A program made the position numbers and the translations under genes. A stretch of DNA of 64,000 bases from Hyphomicrobiales bacterium (GTDB taxonomy: Bacteria > Pseudomonadota > Alphaproteobacteria > Rhizobiales > Aestuariivirgaceae). Below, one piece after another: positions 38,267 through 47,775 of this stretch (the stretch's first letter is position 1; every line of letters starts with the position of its first letter). The stretch covers positions 1-64,000 of the forward strand of contig JALXCV010000026.1 in assembly GCA_026990765.1 (NCBI GenBank), read 5' to 3'. The notes beneath the pieces are model-generated. The model was not told where the DNA came from, made no database searches, and saw only the letters and a list, made by a program, of their open reading frames with translations.

Positions 38267-39946
38267 ATGAATATTGGTGGTGAACCTTATATTATACGGA
38301 AAACCGGCCATCCATTTTTTGCCACCCGCGATGAGCTTGTAAATGCGTGTCGCAATCTGAGCGACCGTCAGGCAAAACAGGCAATGCGAACCCGGATTAT
38401 GCCATTTATTATCATGCCTGGCAAAATTTACTATGTAACGGCTGGCCAGAATGCTCGAAACATGGCAAACCGGCTCGGATTGGAAGTAGTGGCCATTGCC
38501 AGACAAGATGACATGGTATTTGCGTTCCAAAAGGTCTTTTCCCGTCAGATTTTGTATAATTCCCGATTCCATTTAAGGAACACCATTCCCGCCTATAGTG
38601 CTGCCAGACGCATCACAGCAATCCAGACCATAATTTTTAGCGTTTTGCTGAGTCTGGTCTCTTATCTGTGGTGGTCAAGCCCTGATCTGGTCATGATTGC
38701 CTTTTCAATTGGCTTTTCATTGATATTCCTGAGTGTTACTGCAATCAGGATCTCCTCTGTAATTGCTGATAATCAGCAAAAATCCGCACCCGTAATTGTT
38801 AATCGTCGTGGACCCTTACCTGTTTATACAATATTTGTTCCCCTGTTCAAGGAGGCAGGGATCATTGACCAGTTACTGGCCGGACTTGACCGCCTGAATT
38901 ACCCAAAAGACCGGCTGGATATCAAACTGATACTGGAGGCAAGCGATCATCAGACCATTAACTGCCTGAGACAATACACTTTGCCGGATTATTATGAAAT
39001 AATTATGGTGCCTGATGCCCTGCCACGTACCAAGCCCAAGGCCATGAATTACGCCCTGCCATTTGCCAAAGGCAGTTATGCGGTGATTTATGATGCCGAA
39101 GACATTCCTCAACCTGACCAATTACTGAAAGCACTTGACAAATTTGCGGCAAGCCCGCCTGAAATTGTCTGCCTGCAGGCAAGGCTTACATATTATAACG
39201 CCAATGAAAACTGGCTGACGCGTCAGTTCACCATTGAATATGCAGTATTGTTTGACCTGTTACTACCCATGCTTGCATCCCAACATGCACCCCTGCCGCT
39301 TGGTGGAACCTCCAATCATTTCAGAATGGAAGCATTGCGGCAATTGGGCGGATGGGATCCGTTTAATGTTACCGAAGATGCTGATCTTGGCATGCGGCTG
39401 GCGCGATTTGGATGGCGGGCCGCCATGCTTGAATCAGATACATTCGAGGAAGCTGCCAATTCAGGCAGAAACTGGATGATGCAACGCGCCAGATGGCTAA
39501 AGGGGTGGATGCAGACATGGTTGGTGCATATGCGGAACCCTGTCAGAACCGCCAGGGAAATGGATCTGATGGACTTCATGTTTTTTCAGATACTGGTTGC
39601 CGGTATCGTGGTTTCAACTCTCAGCCATCCCCTGTTTCTGATCGCTACAATAATTGCCATTATTAATGGCACCATGTTGTCATTTAATGGCGTGTTCATC
39701 AATAATCTGGTTTCAGCTTCTGGGGTGATCGTATTTATATCAGGATATGCAGTGATGATATGGGCCGGATTCCGGGCGGTCAAAATTCGCAGATTGTCAG
39801 TTTTGCGCTGGCAGGTGCTTTATATGCCAGTATACTGGCTGTTAATGTCAGTTGCCGGATGGCTGGCCTTATGGCAGTTTATCAGCAGCCCGTTCCACTG
39901 GAACAAAACCCGGCATGGGCTGTCACGTATAAGGCCCCGGCGCTAA
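38267..39946 (+). CDS. Glycosyltransferase family 2 membrane protein with N-terminal GspE_N-like extension
   Basis: 559 aa; PVYTIFVPLFKEAGIIDQLLAGLDRLNYPKDRLDIKLILEASD, TEDADLGMRLA, QRARWLKGWMQT (QxxRW). Confidence 0.85.
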   Translation: MNIGGEPYIIRKTGHPFFATRDELVNACRNLSDRQAKQAMRTRIMPFIIMPGKIYYVTAGQNARNMANRLGLEVVAIARQDDMVFAFQKVFSRQILYNSRFHLRNTIPAYSAARRITAIQTIIFSVLLSLVSYLWWSSPDLVMIAFSIGFSLIFLSVTAIRISSVIADNQQKSAPVIVNRRGPLPVYTIFVPLFKEAGIIDQLLAGLDRLNYPKDRLDIKLILEASDHQTINCLRQYTLPDYYEIIMVPDALPRTKPKAMNYALPFAKGSYAVIYDAEDIPQPDQLLKALDKFAASPPEIVCLQARLTYYNANENWLTRQFTIEYAVLFDLLLPMLASQHAPLPLGGTSNHFRMEALRQLGGWDPFNVTEDADLGMRLARFGWRAAMLESDTFEEAANSGRNWMMQRARWLKGWMQTWLVHMRNPVRTAREMDLMDFMFFQILVAGIVVSTLSHPLFLIATIIAIINGTMLSFNGVFINNLVSASGVIVFISGYAVMIWAGFRAVKIRRLSVLRWQVLYMPVYWLLMSVAGWLALWQFISSPFHWNKTRHGLSRIRPRR

Positions 39947-39956
39947 TAGCTTTACT

Positions 39957-40400
39957 TCAACTGGTTGCCTTGAAATCAACTTCGCCGGCCCGTACTTTCT
40001 GGCAATAGGTGCGGTCATCGGGGTTTTCAACTGCGGTTACCATGGACCGGGTAAACTCGTTCAATTCTTCATCGCTGATCACATCCATGATCTTTCCCAA
40101 AAGATCCGGCCTTACATGAGCGCTGGTATAGCTGCCATCTTTCAGTTCCAGCATGATCGTGGCCATACGGTAATTATTCTCATCAGTTTCATTTTCAGCA
40201 AAGAAAATCTCCTGATTCATAAGCATCAGCCGGTCATACTCAGCCTCAATGATTTCAACCATATCATCTGCCGTATCTTCACTGATCAGGGCTTCAAACA
40301 TTCCATTATCAGCTTTTGTCTGAAAGACTATTTTGTTGTTCTGTAAAAAATCACAAAAAAGATTAAACGGCTTTTCATGAAAAAGAATATATTCAAGCAT
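39957..40400 (-). CDS. Hypothetical protein
   Basis: MLEYILFHEKPFNLFCDFLQNNKIVFQTK...; acidic, no recognised family. Start chosen at MLEYILF. Confidence 0.6.
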   Translation of the reverse strand: MLEYILFHEKPFNLFCDFLQNNKIVFQTKADNGMFEALISEDTADDMVEIIEAEYDRLMLMNQEIFFAENETDENNYRMATIMLELKDGSYTSAHVRPDLLGKIMDVISDEELNEFTRSMVTAVENPDDRTYCQKVRAGEVDFKATS

Positions 40401-40548
40401 CGGGAATTCCAGCCATGGGATAATATTAACGGTCACAAAACCGTGAGGGATATTGTATTGGATCAATTTATCAAATTTGATATTGCCAACAGCTTCAATA
40501 TAGCTGATTTTCAGACTAAATCAAAAATACGCGAAAGACCGAAGCTTC

Positions 40549-41547
40549 ATGAACCAGATAACCAGACATTTAAGAGGCAGCAGGAATGCTTTCAAGGCAG
40601 GCAAGTTCAATAATCCGCTATTAACCGCCAAGGGAGAAGAACGGGCCGAGGTCAGGCTCGAAAGTCTGGATACATTATGGATCAATACCGGAACCTTGTG
40701 CAATATCACCTGCAAGAACTGTTACATTGATTCATCGCCAAAAAATAATGATCTGGTTTATTTTCCCCTTGCTGAACTGGTAAAGCTGCTTGATGAAATT
40801 GCGATCATGAAAACCGGCACCCGTGAGATCGGGTTTACCGGGGGTGAACCATTCATGAATCCGCAAATGCCGAAAATGATGCGACTGGCACTGGAACGCG
40901 GATTTGAGGTGCTGGTCCTGACCAATGCCATGCAGCCCATGCAGCGCAAAAAAACCAGGGCTGAACTGATCGCTCTTAAAGATGAGTTTGGCGACAGGCT
41001 GACTTTGAGAATATCTCTTGATCATTATACCAGGCAGTTGCATGAGCGCGAACGCGGGGCTGGCAGCTGGGATATTACGGTTGAGGGTATTGACTGGCTG
41101 GCGGGAAATGGCTTTTCCATCGCCATTGCCGGGCGCACCTGCTGGGGAGAGGATGAATTGAGCGAAAGGGTTGGGTATGAAAAGCTGATGCAGGAAAAAC
41201 ACTGGCCTATTGACTGCTCCAATCCGGCCCAGCTTTCATTATTTCCAGAAATGGACTTGCAGGTCGAGGTTCCCGAGATCACTACTGCCTGCTGGGAAAT
41301 TCTGGGCAAACATCCAAGTGATGTCATGTGCGCCACCAGCCGCATGGTAGTGTTGCGCAAGGGCAGGGAGCGCCCTGCCATTTTGCCATGTACACTGATT
41401 GCCTATGATGAGAAGTTTGAAATGGGAGATTGCCTTGCCGATGCCATGAAAAAAGATGGTGGTAATTTTTCCCGCGGTGCGGTTAAACTGAACCATCCAC
41501 ACTGCTCAAAATTTTGTGTTTTGGGTGGAGGCAGTTGTTCAGTTTAA
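40549..41547 (+). CDS. Radical SAM protein of unknown function
   Basis: 332 aa; CNITCKNC (CxxxCxxC), EIGFTGGEPFMNP; C-terminal HCSKFCVLGGGSCSV cysteine cluster. Confidence 0.88.
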   Translation: MNQITRHLRGSRNAFKAGKFNNPLLTAKGEERAEVRLESLDTLWINTGTLCNITCKNCYIDSSPKNNDLVYFPLAELVKLLDEIAIMKTGTREIGFTGGEPFMNPQMPKMMRLALERGFEVLVLTNAMQPMQRKKTRAELIALKDEFGDRLTLRISLDHYTRQLHERERGAGSWDITVEGIDWLAGNGFSIAIAGRTCWGEDELSERVGYEKLMQEKHWPIDCSNPAQLSLFPEMDLQVEVPEITTACWEILGKHPSDVMCATSRMVVLRKGRERPAILPCTLIAYDEKFEMGDCLADAMKKDGGNFSRGAVKLNHPHCSKFCVLGGGSCSV

Positions 41548-41646
41548 TAATTGGCTAACCTCAATAAACAACCCGTCAGTTGCAGATTGAAATATAGCGC
41601 ATAGTGTGGCAATAGTCATACAAACAATATTATATCGGGCGGAAGA

Positions 41647-42591
41647 TTGTCTCACCACAATAATAAATCTCTGGGTATTGCCAGCGTTCTGATTGGTGTC
41701 AGTGCAATGTCATTGATGGATGCTGTGGTCAAATGGTTGTCAGCAGACTATCCATTGCATGAAATTGTAATGTTCCGCTCAGTACTGGCCCTGTTTTTAA
41801 CCCTGATCATCATTCATTTTGAAGGCGGTATCAGGATGTTGCTGACCGGGCAGCCGGGCATGCACATAATCCGTGGATTGATGGTTGCTGTTGCCAATAT
41901 GACATTTTACCTGGCTTTGGCTGTCATGCCGATTGCCGAGGCAACGGCGCTGTTCTTCATTGCTCCCTTACTGATTACCGGCCTGTCAGTACCGTTCCTT
42001 GGCGAAACTGTCGGCTGGAGGCGCTGGCTGGCAATCATCATGGGCTTTGTCGGTGTACTGGTGATGATGGGGGTTGGCACCGGCATTATCAAATTTGTGG
42101 CTATCTTGCCGCTGATTGCAGCACTTGCCTATGCGGGAACCCAATTAATGGCTCGCAAAATCGGTATCATGGACAAGGCTTCGGTAATGTCCTTTTACAT
42201 TACCATCACTTTCATAATCATATCTGCCGGTTTTGGAATAATTGCCGGTGATGGCAAATTTGCCGATCAGGAAAGTGCATCACTGATATTCCTGTTCAGA
42301 GCCTGGATATGGCCTGATACTCAAGGCATGTTGCTGATGATAGCTGCCGGGGTGCTGGTGACTATTGTGGGTTATGCCTTGTCGCAAGCCTATCGGGTTA
42401 CCGAAGCCAATATAATTGCACCATTTGAATATATTGCCCTGCCCCTGTCAGTTATCTGGGGTCTGCTTATATGGAGCGAAGTTCCAGATACACGTTCAGC
42501 AATCGGCATAATCATGATCTTCATATCCGGGCTTTATGTCTATATCCGCGAACAAAGACTTACAAAAGCTGATCATGCTTCAAACGGGTGA
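41647..42591 (+). CDS. EamA/DMT-family transporter
   Basis: 314 aa, TTG start, about 10 TM; SLMDAVVKWLSADYPLHEIVMFRSVLAL. Confidence 0.88.
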   Translation: MSHHNNKSLGIASVLIGVSAMSLMDAVVKWLSADYPLHEIVMFRSVLALFLTLIIIHFEGGIRMLLTGQPGMHIIRGLMVAVANMTFYLALAVMPIAEATALFFIAPLLITGLSVPFLGETVGWRRWLAIIMGFVGVLVMMGVGTGIIKFVAILPLIAALAYAGTQLMARKIGIMDKASVMSFYITITFIIISAGFGIIAGDGKFADQESASLIFLFRAWIWPDTQGMLLMIAAGVLVTIVGYALSQAYRVTEANIIAPFEYIALPLSVIWGLLIWSEVPDTRSAIGIIMIFISGLYVYIREQRLTKADHASNG

Positions 42592-43685
42592 AAATGCTTG
42601 GACAGTTTCAGACCCTGTTTTTGATAATTTGAGCCAATGCCCTGACCATAAACAAGTTCAGGTGGTTCGGTCAGTGGTTCATAAACAAGCCTGCCTATAA
42701 CCTGACCATCTTCCAGAATAAACGGTACTTCATGAGAGCGCACTTCAAGTACTGCGCGCGCGCCGGTGCCACCGCCTGACGCATCTCCAAAACCTGGATC
42801 AAAAAACCCGGCATAATGTACGCGAAATTCACCAACCAGCGGATTGAACGGCACCATTTCAGCTGCATGGGTGGGAGGCACCCTGACAGCTTCCTTGGAA
42901 GCCAGAATATAAAACTGATCAGGATCCAGCACCAGATCACCGCGTTGCCAGATCGGTTCCCAGAAATCACGTGGATCAAGGGCTGCTTTTTTATCGACAT
43001 CCACCAAACCAGCATGGCGCCTGGCTCTGAAACCAATTGGCTGATCAGGTTCAATCGAGGTTATATCAACGCTGAGGGCCAGACCATTGTCAATATTGGC
43101 CACACCGTGCGAAATCAGAGGTGCCTGTTCATGCAGCTCAATGATGGTTGCATCGCTCGGGGCTATTGATCCGCACCGGAAGCGCATTTGCGAAAGCCGC
43201 GACCCGGTACGGGCCAGAATGGTGAAGGTGCGCGGTGAAATTTCCACATAGAGCGGGCCTTGATAACCAGCTGGCACCTTGTCGAACTCGCGGGCATTGT
43301 CACATATCACCCGGGTGAATATATCAAGACGCCCGGTAGAACTTTTGGGATTGGCAGCAGCTGAAATATCTGTCGGCAGTTTCAAGTGTTCAAGCAGCGG
43401 GACAATATAAACGCAACCGGTTTCCAGCACCGCCCCCTCAACCAGAGATATTTCATGCAGGGACAAATCTTCCAGCCGGTCAGCAACAGTATTATCCGGT
43501 CCCGGCAGGAAAGAAGCACGCACCCGGTAGGCCTTGTTGCCAAGTCTTAGATCAAGACTGGCCGGCTGTATCTGGTCGGCATCCAGTTCAGTTTCGCAAT
43601 TAAGCAGCCCTTCATCAAAAAACCGGCGCAGCATATGGGCGGGCAGAATACCGGGGCAACTGGTATCAGTTTGTTGCTGGTTCAT
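42573..43685 (-). CDS. dcd: 2'-deoxycytidine 5'-triphosphate deaminase (long form)
   Basis: PASLDLRLGNKAYRVRASFLPG, NPKSSTGRLDIFTRVI, HYAGFFDPGFGDASGGGTGARAVLEVRSHEVPF. Confidence 0.9.
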   Translation of the reverse strand: MNQQQTDTSCPGILPAHMLRRFFDEGLLNCETELDADQIQPASLDLRLGNKAYRVRASFLPGPDNTVADRLEDLSLHEISLVEGAVLETGCVYIVPLLEHLKLPTDISAAANPKSSTGRLDIFTRVICDNAREFDKVPAGYQGPLYVEISPRTFTILARTGSRLSQMRFRCGSIAPSDATIIELHEQAPLISHGVANIDNGLALSVDITSIEPDQPIGFRARRHAGLVDVDKKAALDPRDFWEPIWQRGDLVLDPDQFYILASKEAVRVPPTHAAEMVPFNPLVGEFRVHYAGFFDPGFGDASGGGTGARAVLEVRSHEVPFILEDGQVIGRLVYEPLTEPPELVYGQGIGSNYQKQGLKLSKHFHPFEA

Positions 43686-43884
43686 TGCTGAAGGTTTCCT
43701 TCTGGTGAAATCATGGGGTGTAAAGCCTGGGTTTTTCTTCCATAACAGGATGAATATAACAAGTGAAAAGCATTTGTCAGCAGGTTTATCATCTGTTTCA
43801 CATATCAATGCGGCAAGAACAGCCTGCAGCATATGCTGCGCAATACAGGTTTAACCGCAACAGGAAATGGTCTATGGATTGATC

Positions 43885-44277
43885 ATGTATGAATCTACCA
43901 CACGCAATATCCGGGTAATTGTGAAACCGCAATATCTGGAAGAACAGTCAAAGCCTGATGAAAATTACTTTGTCTGGGCCTACAGGGTAATAATTGAGAA
44001 TAATGGCGATGAAACCGTCAAGCTGAACAGGCGCTACTGGGAAATTACTGACAGTGCCGGGCGAGTGCAGGAGGTGCGAGGGGCCGGGGTTGTTGGCGAA
44101 CAACCAAGATTGAAACCGGGGGAAAGTTTTGAATATACATCAGGTGCACCACTTGCTACTGCTTCCGGGTTCATGTCCGGTTGCTACTACATGCAAAATG
44201 CAGATGGTGAGGAGTTTGATGTGCAAATCCCCGGCTTTGCCCTTGACCAGCCGCATAGCAACAAGGCATTGCACTAG
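43885..44277 (+). CDS. apaG: ApaG
   Basis: MYESTTRNIRVIVKPQYLEEQSKPDENYFVWAYRVIIENNGDETVKLNRRYWEITD. Confidence 0.94.
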   Translation: MYESTTRNIRVIVKPQYLEEQSKPDENYFVWAYRVIIENNGDETVKLNRRYWEITDSAGRVQEVRGAGVVGEQPRLKPGESFEYTSGAPLATASGFMSGCYYMQNADGEEFDVQIPGFALDQPHSNKALH

Positions 44278-44373
44278 CATTAAGGTCACAGTGTCGAGTA
44301 TCATATTGTAAAAATACTTAAATATTATGTTCAGCACCAACCTGAAGCTGGCATAAAAAATGGAAAATAATAA

Positions 44374-45534
44374 ATGTCTGAAACTCATTTTACCAGTATC
44401 GACATGCTGGCAAAGCTGGTTGCCTTTGATACTACCAGCCGCAATTCAAACCTGCCACTGATTGAATTTGTGCAGAACTACCTTGAAGGTTTTGGTATTG
44501 ATTCAATCCTGATAGATTATGAAGCCGGTAAAAAAACCAATCTTTATGCCACGATCGGACCGGACAAAGCCGGTGGCATCGTGCTGTCTGGACATACTGA
44601 TGTCGTGCCGGTTGACGGGCAGGACTGGAGCAGCGATCCTTTCAGTCTGGAAGAAAGGGACGGTCTGTTATACGGGCGCGGCTCGGCTGACATGAAAGGC
44701 TTTATTGCTGTCATTCTGGCCATGGTGCCACAATTTCTGGCAAAGCCACTGAAAACTCCGGTTCATTTTGCTTTTTCATGCGATGAGGAAGTTGGCTGCA
44801 ACGGGGTTCGCCCGATGATTGACCACATCAAGCAGCATTTACCAAAACCATCAGCAGTTCTGGTCGGCGAGCCAACATCCATGCGGGTGGTAAATGCCCA
44901 CAAGAGCGCCACCAGGTTTGAAACTGTCGTAAACGGTCATGAGGCACATTCCAGCTGTTCACATCTTGGAGTCAATGCAATCCTCACTGCCGGCCAGCTA
45001 TTAGGTGAAATTGGCCGTATGTCAGAAGAATATCAGGCAATAGGTGATGTATCAGGCAGGTTTGATCCTGGATATACATCTTTCAATATCGGGGAAATCA
45101 AGGGCGGTACGGCAGGCAATATTATCCCTGGTCGATGCGCATTTGACTGGGAGACCCGGACCCTGCCTGAACACAAGACCGCCGATATAAAGGCAAGATT
45201 TAACCGCTTTGCCGACAGTCTGACACCAAAGATGAAGGCTGTCAGTCCTGATGCCGGAATTGAGACCATTGAAGTCAATTCAATCCCGTCACTTATGCCG
45301 GAAACTGACTCGCCAGCTGAAATTCTTGCCATGCACCTTGCCCAGGCAAATGGCAGTGAAGCTGTTTCATATGGTACTGAAGCCGGTCTGTTTCAGCAGG
45401 CAGGCATGCCGGCAGTTGTGTGTGGTCCCGGTAATATTGAACAGGCTCACAAATCCGATGAGTTTGTTGCAATAAGTGAGCTGGACAAATGTGAAACATT
45501 CATCCAGCGGCTCATAGATCACTGCAAGGCATAA
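44374..45534 (+). CDS. argE: Acetylornithine deacetylase (M20)
   Basis: 386 aa; LSGHTDVVPVDGQDWSSDPF, LYGRGSADMKGF, SCDEEVGCNGVRPMI. Confidence 0.92.
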   Translation: MSETHFTSIDMLAKLVAFDTTSRNSNLPLIEFVQNYLEGFGIDSILIDYEAGKKTNLYATIGPDKAGGIVLSGHTDVVPVDGQDWSSDPFSLEERDGLLYGRGSADMKGFIAVILAMVPQFLAKPLKTPVHFAFSCDEEVGCNGVRPMIDHIKQHLPKPSAVLVGEPTSMRVVNAHKSATRFETVVNGHEAHSSCSHLGVNAILTAGQLLGEIGRMSEEYQAIGDVSGRFDPGYTSFNIGEIKGGTAGNIIPGRCAFDWETRTLPEHKTADIKARFNRFADSLTPKMKAVSPDAGIETIEVNSIPSLMPETDSPAEILAMHLAQANGSEAVSYGTEAGLFQQAGMPAVVCGPGNIEQAHKSDEFVAISELDKCETFIQRLIDHCKA

Positions 45535-45638
45535 GCTGGCATCTGTAGCGTTAAGTTGAATTCACTTTGCTGATATGAACGGCCTTGCCTTGCATGACCT
45601 GCCTCATATCTGCAAGTGAAAGCTTGAATCCATTCAAA
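45535..45638 (-). repeat. 104-bp dispersed repeat, copy B
   Basis: Reverse complement aligns without gaps to 20685-20788 (11 mismatches). Lies in the argE/tadC convergent intergenic gap. Confidence 0.9.
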
Positions 45639-45649
45639 TATAACAGGCG

Positions 45650-46624
45650 CTATGGTGTAGCCTTGATGTCCATGACCTGAATTGCTGCCGGGCCAAGCAA
45701 TACGATAAAAATTACCGGCAGGAAGAACAATACCATCGGAACTGTCAGTTTGGGCGGCAGCGCAGCGGCCTTTTTTTCAGCCAGCATCATCCGCATGTCG
45801 CGGTTTTCCTGAGCCAGAACCCGCAAGGCATTACCAACTGGAGTACCATAACGCTCTGACTGGATAAGACTGGTGGTAACCGACTTGACCGATTCAAGAC
45901 CGGTACGCTTGCCCAGATTGTCAAATGCCTTGATGCGATCGCCAAGATAGGAAAGTTCAGCATTGGTCAAGGTCAGTTCCTCGGCCAATGGTACTGATTG
46001 CGCACCAATTTCAAGGGCAACCCGTTTGAACGCAGCCTCAATTGACATGCCTGATTCAACACAGATCAGCAACAGGTCAAGCGCATCGGCCCATGCACCC
46101 TGAATAGATTGCTGGCGCCTCGATACCATATTTTTAAGAAACAGGTTTGGCAGATAGAACCCGGCAATAACCCCGAACATCATTGCTGTGAGACGCATGG
46201 GAGGTGCTACCGAATCAGCAAAAACCGTTGATGAATAGATGAATACAATTGCACCGGCCACCAATGGAGCAATCAGGCGAATGGCCAGAAAGGTTACCAG
46301 ATGTTTTTCTGATCGCAATCCCGCCTCACGCAGTCTTTTACGCGATGCTTCTGCTTCAAACAGTTTGCGCAGGTTAAGGGTTTCCACAATCTGGGCAACT
46401 GTTCCCTTGGGACGCTCACGCAGGCGGCTGGTTTGTTGCAGATCAGCAGTGCGACCGGCACGCATTCTCTGGCGCTCATTGGAAACAGATTTCATTCTGG
46501 CTCGCAACTTGTCGCCCTGCATGATAGGAGCAGCCAAGGTCAAAATTGTAACAAACACAGAAATTGCCACAAGCAAGGTTACTGCATTTCTCAGTTCCAG
46601 AAGTTGGGCCAGTTGATCTATCAT
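45650..46624 (-). CDS. tadC: Tad secretion system protein TadC (T2SF domain)
   Basis: 324 aa; WADALDLLLICVESGMSIEAAFKRVALEIG. Confidence 0.92.
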   Translation of the reverse strand: MIDQLAQLLELRNAVTLLVAISVFVTILTLAAPIMQGDKLRARMKSVSNERQRMRAGRTADLQQTSRLRERPKGTVAQIVETLNLRKLFEAEASRKRLREAGLRSEKHLVTFLAIRLIAPLVAGAIVFIYSSTVFADSVAPPMRLTAMMFGVIAGFYLPNLFLKNMVSRRQQSIQGAWADALDLLLICVESGMSIEAAFKRVALEIGAQSVPLAEELTLTNAELSYLGDRIKAFDNLGKRTGLESVKSVTTSLIQSERYGTPVGNALRVLAQENRDMRMMLAEKKAAALPPKLTVPMVLFFLPVIFIVLLGPAAIQVMDIKATP

Positions 46625-46648
46625 TTAACTTTACAGCCTGTTTTAGAA

Positions 46649-47662
46649 TTAAATATTGAAGTTGATCATTTTGCGCATGACCATCACCCCGGTAAACATC
46701 CACAATCCTGAACCGGCAATCATGATATGGCCGGTCTGGGTTTCAAACATCGGGTTCAGATATTCCGGGTTAAGGATCATCATGCCGCCACAGATAACAA
46801 AGGGCAAAGAACCGATAATCATTGCTGATGCCTTGGCTTCCTGGGAAACCGCCTGAATCTTGGCCTTCATTTTTTTGCGATCACGCAAAACATGGGAAAG
46901 ATTATCCAGCGCTTCAGCCAGATTACCACCGGTGCTTTTCTGGATAGACATGACAATTGCCAGAAAATTGACTTCAGAAAGCGGCATACGATCAACCATG
47001 CGCTCAACCCCCTGATCAACCGTGATGCCAACACGCTGGCCTTCAACGACTTCCAGAAATTCAGGGCCAACCGGTGCTGCCATTTCTGTGGCAATGACCT
47101 TCATTGCATCAGTGATCGGCAAACCGGCTTTCAGACCGCGGACCATAACATCAATAGCATCGGCAAAACCGTCCAGAAAATTTTCCTGACGGCGTTTGGT
47201 CAGATAACCAATGAACCATCTTGGCAAACCAAGTGTACCGGCAACACCACCAGCTATGGCAACAATGAGCGGAACCCCGGCCAGCAAAATGCCAAATGCC
47301 ACAATCACACCGGTTATGGCTGAAAATATCCAGAAACCCTGAATTGACAGATCAAGACCGGCGCGTTTTATCATGATCCGCAAACTTGGTTTCTTTTTCT
47401 GTTTTTTGTGCTTTTCTTCAAGCTTGATAAGTGATTCCTGAATTTGCACCCGGCGTTTGGTGTTCTTGTCTTCAGACAGGCGTTCGCGAATACTGGCCTT
47501 TTTGGCATCAGTACCGACAGCAACAGTGGCAACACGTTTGGAAATATCAGCCTGGCCATTAATTTGCGGCAGAAAGATCGCAACAACCAGTGCACCAACA
47601 GCCAGAGCTGCCAGCAACACCAGGGCAATTGTTACAAGTGTATCACTAAATTCCATCAGCAC
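46649..47662 (-). CDS. tadB: Tad secretion system protein TadB (T2SF domain)
   Basis: 337 aa; FADAIDVMVRGLKAGLPITDAMKVIATEMAAPVGPEF. Confidence 0.92.
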   Translation of the reverse strand: MLMEFSDTLVTIALVLLAALAVGALVVAIFLPQINGQADISKRVATVAVGTDAKKASIRERLSEDKNTKRRVQIQESLIKLEEKHKKQKKKPSLRIMIKRAGLDLSIQGFWIFSAITGVIVAFGILLAGVPLIVAIAGGVAGTLGLPRWFIGYLTKRRQENFLDGFADAIDVMVRGLKAGLPITDAMKVIATEMAAPVGPEFLEVVEGQRVGITVDQGVERMVDRMPLSEVNFLAIVMSIQKSTGGNLAEALDNLSHVLRDRKKMKAKIQAVSQEAKASAMIIGSLPFVICGGMMILNPEYLNPMFETQTGHIMIAGSGLWMFTGVMVMRKMINFNI

Positions 47663-47775
47663 ACCTTACGCTTCAAAACAGAGCTGCCTTTGATCATTCA
47701 ACATGCCTGCAAGGCTGGCAGTTCATTATTGGGTTTTCTGGAAATCGCTCTTGAGCGACAAATCCAGTATTAAAA

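Noticed and set aside
40377-40613. 78-aa ORF just upstream of the radical SAM gene as a possible RiPP precursor
   Set aside because: Overlaps both flanking genes, no leader/core character and no repeated Cys/Ser/Thr core.
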